Source: Novosphingobium cyanobacteriorum (GTDB taxonomy: Bacteria; Pseudomonadota; Alphaproteobacteria; Sphingomonadales; Sphingomonadaceae). Taken from it: a DNA stretch of 64,000 bases. The position numbers and the translations under genes were made by a program. Location of the stretch: contig NZ_JAROCY010000016.1 in NCBI RefSeq assembly GCF_029436685.1, positions 1 through 64,000 of the forward strand, read 5' to 3'. Positions 35,157 through 41,854 of this stretch are shown piece by piece (position 1 is the first letter of the stretch; the number at the start of each line of letters is the position of its first letter). The notes beneath the pieces are model-generated. The model made no database searches and was not told where the DNA came from. It worked only from the letters and a program-made list of their open reading frames with translations.

Positions 35157-36358
35157 TGGCAACCTCCCCGCACCTGCTGCTGGCCGCGCCGCACCGCCTG
35201 CCGCTCCTGAGCGGCAGCCTGGGGCTTTGCGCAATCGCCCTGTGGTGGCTGGTCCGCCTGGGCGGGCTGCTCCTGGGCTGGCCAGAACTGCCCAGCGGCA
35301 CCCTGCCCGCCAGCCTGCTCCATGCCCCCGCCCTGCTCCTGCTGGTCTATCCCGCCTTCATCTTCGGCTTCCTGCTGACAGTCTTTCCGCGCTGGATGGG
35401 CCAGCCGGACCTCGAGGCCGGCCGCTTCGGACCGGTCGGCATCGGGCTGGCCCTTGGCATGGCGCTGGCCGCTGCCGGCCTGTGGACGGGGCTTGGCGGG
35501 CTGGTCACGGCGGGCATGGCGGTGTTTGCGCTGAGCTGGGGGCTGGCGCTGGTGGTCCTGGCACGGGTGCTGGCCGATCACCGCCGCAGCGGCCAGCCGC
35601 CTTGCTGGCACGCCCTTTCGGCGCTGGCCGCGCTGGTGGCGGGCCTGGCCGCGCTGCTGCTTGCGCTGTCCTTCCTGACCGGCGGTGATCCGCGGCCGCT
35701 GCGCTGGAGCAATGTTCTGGCCTTGAACTGGTTCGTCTTGCCGGTGTTCCTGACCGTGGCCCACCGGATGGTGCCGTTCTTTGCCGGCAATGTGGTGAAG
35801 GATTACCGGCGCTGGCGCCCGGATTGGCTGATTGGCGCGCTGTGGGCCTTGCTGGTCCTGCGGTGCGGCGCCGACCTGGCCCTGCTGCCGCCGCTGTCCG
35901 CCATCGCCAGCCTTGGACTTGCGGGGCTGACAGGGCTGATGGTCTGGCGCTGGTGGCCGCGCGGGCCGGCGCCGGGGCTGCTGTCGGTGCTGATATGGGG
36001 GTTTGCCTGGGCGCCCGTCGGCTTTCTGCTTGCAGCCCTCTCCGCGCTGGATCTGCCGCTGGGCCTGGCCCCGACCCATGCGCTGGCGCTGGGCTTTGCC
36101 GGCAGCCTGCTGGTCGGCATGGTCACGCGGGTCACCCACGGCCATTCCGGCCGGCCGCTGGCGATGGTGCCGCTGGCCTGGCTGGCCTTTGCCGGGGTGC
36201 AACTGGCGGCCGCCGCGCGGATCGCGGCGGCGCTGCGCGGGGAACAGGGCCTGCTGTTGGTGCTGGCCGCGTTGCTGTTTGCCGCCGGGCTGCTGCCGTG
36301 GCTGGTCCGCAATGCGCTGATCTATTGCCGCCCGCGCCGCGATGGCCGCCCGGGCTGA
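35156..36358 (+). CDS. nnrS: NnrS family membrane protein
   Basis: A 400-residue polytopic protein with about 12 hydrophobic segments. NnrS motifs are present: APHRLPLLSGSLGL near residue 10, LHAPALLLLVYPAFIFGFLLTVFPRWMG near 50, WFVLPVFLTVAHRMVPFFAGNVV near 195 and PTHALALGFAGSLLVGMVTRVTHGHSGRPL near 305. NnrS proteins are heme- and copper-containing and protect against nitrosative stress. Here they would handle NO arising from nitrite. ATG 35156 overlaps the upstream stop as TGATG; GTG 35153 is an alternative. Confidence 0.88.
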   Translation: MATSPHLLLAAPHRLPLLSGSLGLCAIALWWLVRLGGLLLGWPELPSGTLPASLLHAPALLLLVYPAFIFGFLLTVFPRWMGQPDLEAGRFGPVGIGLALGMALAAAGLWTGLGGLVTAGMAVFALSWGLALVVLARVLADHRRSGQPPCWHALSALAALVAGLAALLLALSFLTGGDPRPLRWSNVLALNWFVLPVFLTVAHRMVPFFAGNVVKDYRRWRPDWLIGALWALLVLRCGADLALLPPLSAIASLGLAGLTGLMVWRWWPRGPAPGLLSVLIWGFAWAPVGFLLAALSALDLPLGLAPTHALALGFAGSLLVGMVTRVTHGHSGRPLAMVPLAWLAFAGVQLAAAARIAAALRGEQGLLLVLAALLFAAGLLPWLVRNALIYCRPRRDGRPG

Positions 36359-36369
36359 GGACCAATGCG

Positions 36370-36984
36370 ATGACCGACCTGCCGCCAATCACTCCGCACG
36401 AAGCGCTGGACCTGTTGAAGGACGGCAACCGCCGGTTCCTGTCGGACGCGCCCTACACGCCGGTGATGGACCGGGTGCACCGGCTGCACCTTGCTGCCGC
36501 GCAGCGTCCGTTCGCAGCCTATCTCAGCTGCTCGGATTCGCGGGTCCCGCCCGAACTGTTGTTCGAACGCGGACTGGGGGAACTGTTCATCGTCCGCAAT
36601 GCCGGCAACACGCTGTGCGCCACGGCGCTGGGCAGCCTGGAATTTGCCGTCACACAATTGCAGGTGCCGCTGATCGTGGTCATGGGCCACGAAGCCTGCG
36701 GCGCGGTCAGCGCCGCGGTTTCAGTAGCGCGGGGCGAGACGGCCTATAGCGGCAATGTCGGTAAGGTCCTGCAGTCGCTGCTCCCGGCTGTGCTGGAGGC
36801 TGATCCCTGGGCCGAAGACCTCTGCAACGCCGCCGCACTGTGCAATGTCCGCCGGGTCGTGAAAGAACTTCGAGAGGAAGCCTCCCCGGCCCTGCTTGAA
36901 CCGCAAGCGGCCGGACGGCTGATGGTGGTCGGTGCCTACTATCACCTGGATTCCGGACGGGTGGACTTTTTTCAGAATTACTGA
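36370..36984 (+). CDS. Beta-class carbonic anhydrase
   Basis: A 204-residue beta-carbonic anhydrase with zinc ligands Cys54 (YLSCSDSRVP, with Asp56), His107 and Cys110 (VMGHEACGAV). NAGNTLCATALGSLEFAV is also typical. There is no signal peptide. It interconverts CO2 and bicarbonate in the cytoplasm. It follows nnrS by 11 bases and is probably co-transcribed; its tie to nitrate respiration is not obvious, perhaps pH or CO2 balance. Confidence 0.85.
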   Translation: MTDLPPITPHEALDLLKDGNRRFLSDAPYTPVMDRVHRLHLAAAQRPFAAYLSCSDSRVPPELLFERGLGELFIVRNAGNTLCATALGSLEFAVTQLQVPLIVVMGHEACGAVSAAVSVARGETAYSGNVGKVLQSLLPAVLEADPWAEDLCNAAALCNVRRVVKELREEASPALLEPQAAGRLMVVGAYYHLDSGRVDFFQNY

Positions 36985-37140
36985 CTTCGCCAGTTGCGCG
37001 CGCCTCTCTTTCGGGTTGAAGGCCGCGAAGCCCTCTTCAGACCACGTGTATTCAGGGCGAATGCAATGATTGGTCTGGCCAGGGCCGACTTCACGCGGCC
37101 CGCCTGCAATTCTAGCTTGCCGAGCCGACCTTTCCGACTG

Positions 37141-37362
37141 TCATTCTTCCATCTCAAACGCCCGCTTGCCCTTGCGCCTCCACAGCACCAGCGCCTGCTC
37201 CCGTTCCTCGCCGCGCAGCTTTGCCGCGACGGTGAGGAACGCGCCGTAGAGCGTGGCGCGATCATCATCGGCGAGTTCGACCAGCCCGGCCTTCACGACC
37301 AGACCGCCCAGTTCGATCAGTTGCCGGGTGCGTTCGCGTCGCTTGACCTGCCATTCGCGCAT
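37141..37362 (-). CDS. traD: TraD-like conjugal transfer protein
   Basis: A 73-residue protein, MREWQVKRRERTRQLIELGGLVVKAGLVELADDD...LVLWRRKGKRAFEMEE. It matches the small Ti-type TraD proteins (about 70 residues) that accompany TraA relaxases. A longer version from Met at 37425 would overlap traC by about 40 bases. The 37362 start is preferred because AAAGG precedes it and the length fits. Confidence 0.7.
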   Translation of the reverse strand: MREWQVKRRERTRQLIELGGLVVKAGLVELADDDRATLYGAFLTVAAKLRGEEREQALVLWRRKGKRAFEMEE

Positions 37363-37384
37363 GTCAGTTCGCGCCTTTCGTGCC

Positions 37385-37690
37385 TCAAGCCGATGCCGCG
37401 CCGCCGTCAAGCGAGAGAGTGCCATCCGGCTGGCCTTGAGGTCCGCCGCCACGCTTGCGCGCCTTGCTCTGAAAGAAGGCCGCGCCACGCTTGCGCCACG
37501 CCTCCTTCCGTTGAGCTTCGCTGGTTTCGGCAATAACAAGCAGCGCACCGGCCAGCGTTTCCGCATCGGTCGCATCGGCCCCGGTGGCGATCACCAGTTC
37601 GCCAAGCTGCTGCACCCGGCGTTCCTTCAGTTGCTTCGCCTTGTCGGCGAGCGCCTTGAGTTCCGAATCAAAGTCACGGGGTTTGCGCAT
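37385..37690 (-). CDS. traC: TraC-like conjugal transfer protein
   Basis: A 101-residue basic protein: MRKPRDFDSELKALADKAKQLKERRVQQLGELVIATGADATDAETLAGALLVIAETSEAQRKEAWRKRGAAFFQ. This is the small TraC/TraD-type oriT accessory protein found opposite traA in Ti-like transfer regions. It would help form the relaxosome. It is divergent from traA across the oriT. Confidence 0.7.
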   Translation of the reverse strand: MRKPRDFDSELKALADKAKQLKERRVQQLGELVIATGADATDAETLAGALLVIAETSEAQRKEAWRKRGAAFFQSKARKRGGGPQGQPDGTLSLDGGAASA

Positions 37691-37799
37691 CGAAGTTCTC
37701 CATTGAGAGGTGATGCGCTGATGATAATATCGATGCTCTCCCAATGCTGTAGAGTCGTCGAGACGGCCTGATACTGCATAGTCCCGAGCAGGATTTTAT

Positions 37800-37840
37800 C
37801 ATGGGAGGGCGCGCTTATACGTCGTGCCGACGTGGCGCTC
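37800..37840. other. oriT: Putative origin of transfer (oriT)
   Basis: AGGGCGCGCTTATACGTCG at 37806-37824 is close to the nic core of RSF1010/Ti-type origins (AGGGCGCACTTA on this strand, one mismatch). A 6-bp inverted repeat, ACGTCG-TGC-CGACGT, follows at 37819-37833. Its place between the divergent traC and traA genes is the standard Ti arrangement. Confidence 0.65.
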
Positions 37841-37862
37841 ATGGCGTAGATGGATTGCCGTC

Positions 37863-40748
37863 ATGGCGATCTTCCACCTCTCCGTCAAAGTCATCAGCCG
37901 GTCGAGCGGGCGCAGCGCTGTGGCCGCAGCGGCCTATCGCGGGGGCGAGCGGCTGCACGACGAGCGCCTCGACCGCGACCATGACTTCACCAACAAGGAC
38001 GGCGTCGTTCATTCCGAAGTGCTGTTGCCGGAAGGCGCGCCGGAGGAATTTGCCGACCGGGAAAAGCTCTGGAACGCGGTCGAGGCCGCCGAGAAGCGCA
38101 AGGATGCGCAGCTATCCCGCGAGGTCGAATTCGCCATTCCGCGCGAGCTGACCAAGGAACAGGGCATCGAGCTGGCGCGCGAATTCGCCGAGGCCGAGTT
38201 CGTCGAGAAGGGCATGATCGCCGACCTCAATGTGCATTGGGATATTGGCGCGGACGGTCAGCCCAAACCCCACGCGCATGTCATGCTCACCATGCGCGAG
38301 GTCGGCAAGGACGGGTTCGGCCCGAAGGTGCGCGAGTGGAACAAGGCCGAACTGGTTGAGCAGTGGCGCGAGCGCTGGGCCGATCACGTCAATCAGCGCC
38401 TGGCCGAACTCGATATCGACGCACGGATCGATCACCGCAGCCTGGAAGCGCAGGGCATTGCGCTGGAGCCGCAGGACAAGATCGGCCCCGCCGCATCGCG
38501 CATGGGGGTGCGCGGGCTTGAGGGTGAACGGATTGAGGAACATCGCGCCGTCGCGCAGCGCAATGGCGAGCGGATCATCGCCAATCCTACCGTCGCGCTC
38601 GATGCGATCACGCACCAACAGGCGACGTTCACAACCCGCGACCTTGCCATGTTCGTGCATCGGCACAGTGACGGGAAAGAACAGTTCGATCTGGCGATGA
38701 GCGCGGTGCGCGGTTCGTCCGACCTGATCGCGCTGGGCAAGGACGGACGCGGCGAAGAGCGCTTCACATCGCGCCAGATGATCGAGACCGAACAGCGGCT
38801 TGGTCGCGCATCGGAATTGATGGCCGAGCGCGAGCGGCATCATGTCGAAGATCGTGGCCGGGAAGGCGCGCTGGCGCGCGCGGCGGAGCGCGAGCTGGTG
38901 CTTTCCGGCGAGCAGCGCGCGGCGTTCGAGCATGTGACCGATGGGCGCGGCATCAGCGTCGTTGTCGGCTATGCCGGGACCGGCAAGAGCGCGATGCTGG
39001 GCGTCGCGCGCGAGGCCTGGGAGAGCGCGGGCTACACCGTTCGCGGCGCGGCGCTGTCCGGCATTGCCGCCGAGGGGCTGGAGCACGGTTCGGGCATTGC
39101 CTCGCGCACCATCGCCAGCCTTGAACATCAGTGGGGCCAGGGCCGCGAATTGCTCACGTCCCGTGACGTTCTGGTGATCGACGAAGCGGGCATGGTCGGC
39201 ACGCGCCAGATGGAGCGCGTCCTCTCCCATGCCGCCGATGCAGGCGCGAAGGTTGTCTTGGTCGGCGACCAACAGCAGCTCCAGGCTATCGAAGCCGGAG
39301 CGGCCTTCCGTGAGATCCATGAACGCCACGGCGGCGTCGAAATCAGCGAGGTACGCCGCCAGCATGAAGTTTGGCAACAGGATGCAACGCGGCATCTCGC
39401 GACCGGACGCACGGGTCTTGCCATTCAGGCCTATGGCGAACGGGGTATGGTCCACGTTGCCGAGACGCGAGAGGCCGCACGCGGCGAGCTGATCGAGCGT
39501 TGGGATCGCGACCGGCAGGCCAGCCCCGGCGATACGCGGATCATCCTCACCCACACCAATGACGAGGTGCGCGAACTCAATGACGCGGCGCGCGGAAAGC
39601 TGCGTGCGAGCGGCGAACTTGGCAACGACGTAACCATCCGCGCCGAGCGTGGCGAGCGTCATTTCGCCAGCGACGACCGGATTATGTTCCTGCGCAACGA
39701 ACGCGGGCTTGGGGTCAAAAATGGCACTCTGGGCACCATTGAGCAGGTGACGCCCCAGCGTATGGCCGTGCGCACCGACGATGGCCGCAGCGTTGCCTTC
39801 GATACCAAGGATTATGCGCACATCGATCACGGCTATGCCGCCACGATCCACAAAGCGCAGGGCATGACCGTGGACCGCACGCATGTGCTGGCCACACCCG
39901 GCATGGACAGCCACGGGGCCTACGTTGCGATGTCGCGCCATCGCGATGGCGTGGCCCTGCATTTTGGCCGCGACGACTTCGCCGATCAGTCAAAGCTTGT
40001 CCGCACGCTGAGCCGAGAGCGCGGCAAAGACATGGCCAGCGACTACAAGCCCGAGCAGCAGTTCGCCGAACGGCGCGGCATTACCTTCCGCGAGCGTATC
40101 GTGGAGATCGCACGGCAGTTGCCGGAGCGGGCGAAGTCGATCTTCGCGGGATTCCGCCCGCAGGCTAACCGGCTCGAAGCGCTGCCCACCGATCAGGCTG
40201 GCCTCTCCGATCAGCGCCGGGCGGTCGAACGCTACGCCCGCGCCGCCGCCGACATTGGGCAAATGCGCGAACAGGGATTGCCGGTCCTGCCACACCAACG
40301 CGACGCGCTGGAGAAGGCCGGAAAGGCGCTCGATGCGATCCGCCCGCATGGCACGGCCGACCTCGCCAGCGCCTTGCAGCGCCAGCCCTCGCTGGTCCGT
40401 GAGGCTGCCGATGGTCGCGGCCAGGGCGCAATCCGCGCCATGCTGCTTGAAGCCGAAATCCGCGTCGATCCCGCGCAGCGCGCCGACCGCTTTGTCAGCG
40501 ACTGGCAGCGGCTTGGGCAGGCCCGACATGCCATGCAGCGCGATGGCGACATTCAGGGCGCGCAAAGGCTCACCAATCGAATGACGGACATGGCTAAGGG
40601 GCTGGAGCGCGACGCGCAGGTTGAATCCCTGCTGCGCGGTCGCACCCGCGAGCTTGGCATCAAGACAGAACTCGGTCGCGATCTGGCCCGCGACCTGGCC
40701 GCTTCCATCACGATGGAGCGGAGCCGGTCAATCGGCATGGGCCTTTAG
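37863..40748 (+). CDS. traA: TraA relaxase-helicase (MobA/MobL + RecD-like)
   Basis: A 961-residue protein. Residues 1-230 are the MobA/MobL relaxase (AIFHLSVKVISRSSGRSAVAAAAYRGG; metal-binding PKPHAHVMLTMREV). From about 340, a RecD/TraI-like helicase has Walker A GYAGTGKSAML (near 370), Walker B LVIDEAGMVGTRQM (near 435) and DQQQLQAIEAGAAF; the C-terminal motif is YAATIHKAQGMTVDRTHVL. It nicks oriT and unwinds DNA for transfer. It is somewhat shorter than Ti TraA (about 1100). Followed after 10 bases by the DUF6118-like gene. Confidence 0.92.
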   Translation: MAIFHLSVKVISRSSGRSAVAAAAYRGGERLHDERLDRDHDFTNKDGVVHSEVLLPEGAPEEFADREKLWNAVEAAEKRKDAQLSREVEFAIPRELTKEQGIELAREFAEAEFVEKGMIADLNVHWDIGADGQPKPHAHVMLTMREVGKDGFGPKVREWNKAELVEQWRERWADHVNQRLAELDIDARIDHRSLEAQGIALEPQDKIGPAASRMGVRGLEGERIEEHRAVAQRNGERIIANPTVALDAITHQQATFTTRDLAMFVHRHSDGKEQFDLAMSAVRGSSDLIALGKDGRGEERFTSRQMIETEQRLGRASELMAERERHHVEDRGREGALARAAERELVLSGEQRAAFEHVTDGRGISVVVGYAGTGKSAMLGVAREAWESAGYTVRGAALSGIAAEGLEHGSGIASRTIASLEHQWGQGRELLTSRDVLVIDEAGMVGTRQMERVLSHAADAGAKVVLVGDQQQLQAIEAGAAFREIHERHGGVEISEVRRQHEVWQQDATRHLATGRTGLAIQAYGERGMVHVAETREAARGELIERWDRDRQASPGDTRIILTHTNDEVRELNDAARGKLRASGELGNDVTIRAERGERHFASDDRIMFLRNERGLGVKNGTLGTIEQVTPQRMAVRTDDGRSVAFDTKDYAHIDHGYAATIHKAQGMTVDRTHVLATPGMDSHGAYVAMSRHRDGVALHFGRDDFADQSKLVRTLSRERGKDMASDYKPEQQFAERRGITFRERIVEIARQLPERAKSIFAGFRPQANRLEALPTDQAGLSDQRRAVERYARAAADIGQMREQGLPVLPHQRDALEKAGKALDAIRPHGTADLASALQRQPSLVREAADGRGQGAIRAMLLEAEIRVDPAQRADRFVSDWQRLGQARHAMQRDGDIQGAQRLTNRMTDMAKGLERDAQVESLLRGRTRELGIKTELGRDLARDLAASITMERSRSIGMGL

Positions 40749-40758
40749 GAGAAGCGTA

Positions 40759-41514
40759 ATGGATACCGATACGGATGACGTAGAACTAACCTTGGACCTT
40801 GAGCCGGAGCCCGACCCGCGCGCCCCGGATACGGCTGGCGATCCCGCCGCCGAGGCTTTCGCCCGCCTTGAAGGCGAGCTGGCCTTGATGCGCCGTGCGG
40901 TTCAGCACCTTGCCGCCGAACGGGCGGACATTGTCATTCCCGATTATGGAGCGACCTTGACCGACATGGTCAAGCGGATGGGCGCGATTAGCGAGAGCCT
41001 GAAGGGAATGGCTGGTCATCCCGCGATGCAGATGACCCCTGACAGCATTGGCAATCGGATAGCCGCCGCAGCGGAAGCCGCGCGGCGCAGCGATCAGGAA
41101 AGGATCAGTCTGGCCCGGAGCGACTTGAACCACGCCGCCCAGGAAATGCGCAGCGTCACGGCCCAGGCGCGCACCGCCGCCGAGCAGCGGCAGCAGCTCT
41201 ACCAAGTGGCAGGCGGGGCTGTGCTGGCTGGTATCCTGCTATGGTCTTTCCTTCCCGGCACCATTGCCCGTGCTTTGCCCGAAAGCTGGCACTGGCCAGA
41301 GCGCATGGCCAGGCGGCTGGTGGGCGCACCCTCACGCTGGGATGCAGGCGCGCGGCTGATGCAGAGCGGCAGCCCCGAGGCATGGAATGCACTGGTGCAA
41401 GCAGCCGACATCCAGCGCGACAATCGCGATACCATTGACGCTTGCCGGAAGACCGCTGCAACATCGCAGCAGCCAGTGAGATGCACCGTCAAGATTCGTG
41501 CGGGGAGCAGATAG
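40759..41514 (+). CDS. DUF6118-like protein of the mobilization module
   Basis: A 251-residue protein. An acidic N-terminus (MDTDTDDVELTLDLEPEPDP) is followed by a coiled-coil-rich stretch (ARLEGELALMRRAVQHLAAERADIVIPDYGATL... to AEQRQQLYQ). One membrane segment lies near 155-175 (VAGGAVLAGILLWSFLPGTIA) and there is a C-terminal tail with ...ACRKTAATSQQPVRC. This arrangement matches the DUF6118 proteins I associate with traA in alphaproteobacterial elements. Function unknown; a membrane link for the relaxosome is conceivable. Confidence 0.6.
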   Translation: MDTDTDDVELTLDLEPEPDPRAPDTAGDPAAEAFARLEGELALMRRAVQHLAAERADIVIPDYGATLTDMVKRMGAISESLKGMAGHPAMQMTPDSIGNRIAAAAEAARRSDQERISLARSDLNHAAQEMRSVTAQARTAAEQRQQLYQVAGGAVLAGILLWSFLPGTIARALPESWHWPERMARRLVGAPSRWDAGARLMQSGSPEAWNALVQAADIQRDNRDTIDACRKTAATSQQPVRCTVKIRAGSR

Positions 41515-41591
41515 CGAAGGTAAGCGATGACGTCGAAAAGGGGGCGCAAAACGATCCCAAAGAGGGGCATAGCAGCCCACCCTAACCCAGA

Positions 41592-41616
41592 TAAAATGTG
41601 GGACCGAATGTGGTTT
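41592..41616. repeat. Putative integrase arm-site repeats, right end
   Basis: TAAAATGTGGGACCGAATG at 41592-41610 shares 12 exact bases (TAAAATGTGGGA) with 15008 near the other end, and TGTGGGACCGAAT is one base off the copy at 15025. A further ATGTGG follows. It lies about 60-80 bases inside the island boundary. Confidence 0.5.
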
Positions 41617-41672
41617 CGATTTTCCGGAAACGCCATATTTTCCTTTGAAAACAAAGCGATAAATGGCTTGAA

Positions 41673-41687
41673 TGGTAGCGGAGGAGG
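41673..41687 (+). repeat. Island end repeat within tRNA-Met 3' end (att site)
   Basis: TGGTAGCGGAGGAGG, identical to 14879-14893. Because this copy belongs to the intact tRNA, integration restored the gene and displaced the old 3' end to the left junction. Confidence 0.75.
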
Positions 41688-41749
41688 GACTCGAACCCCC
41701 GACACGCGGATTATGATTCCGCTGCTCTAACCTGCTGAGCTACTCCGCC
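41673..41749 (-). tRNA. tRNA-Met (anticodon CAT)
   Basis: Minus strand begins GGCGGAGTAGCTCAGCAGG. It folds with a GGCGGAG/CTCCGCT acceptor (G-U first pair), a D arm GCTC/GAGC, an anticodon stem GCGGA/TCCGC with loop ATCATAA (CAT at 41713-41715) and a T arm GGGGG-TTCGAGT-CCCTC, ending in an encoded CCA. The lack of three G-C pairs next to the anticodon loop marks it as elongator Met (a CAT tRNA-Ile2 is the alternative). It is the island's target; its 3' 15 bases are duplicated at 14879. Confidence 0.95.
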
Positions 41750-41854
41750 ACGCGCGGGCGATCTGGGACCAGAGCGCCGGGCAGGGGGCGCACATAGAAG
41801 GGGTGGGGGGCTTGGTCAACCGGGTTTTTGCGCCGCCTGACCAAGCGCTGTGTT

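Larger units (their letters stand above)
14879..41687 (+). mobile_element. Mobilizable genomic island carrying a nitrate-respiration module
   Basis: About 26.8 kb bounded by the exact 15-base direct repeat at 14879-14893 and 41673-41687. The right copy is the 3' end of tRNA-Met. Inside are an integrase with excisionase-like genes next to the left end, the nar/Moco cargo at 17083-36984, and mobilization genes with oriT at 37141-41514. TAAAATGTGGGA repeats occur just inside both ends (15008 and 41592), as expected for integrase arm sites, which ties the two ends to one element. No coupling protein or T4SS gene is seen, so it is best described as an integrative mobilizable element. Confidence 0.75.

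Noticed and set aside
33377..36388. A 1003-codon minus-strand frame across the porin and nnrS
   Set aside because: Only the part below 34603 is a real protein, with a signal peptide at its start. The rest is antisense to nnrS and its partner and reads as Gln/Arg/Pro-rich low complexity.
38112..39962. A 616-codon minus-strand frame inside traA
   Set aside because: It is the shadow of the relaxase-helicase, which has clear domains on the plus strand.
15084..41687. A self-transmissible ICE or prophage
   Set aside because: There are no T4SS, coupling-protein, capsid, terminase or tail genes, so mobilizable element is the most that can be supported.
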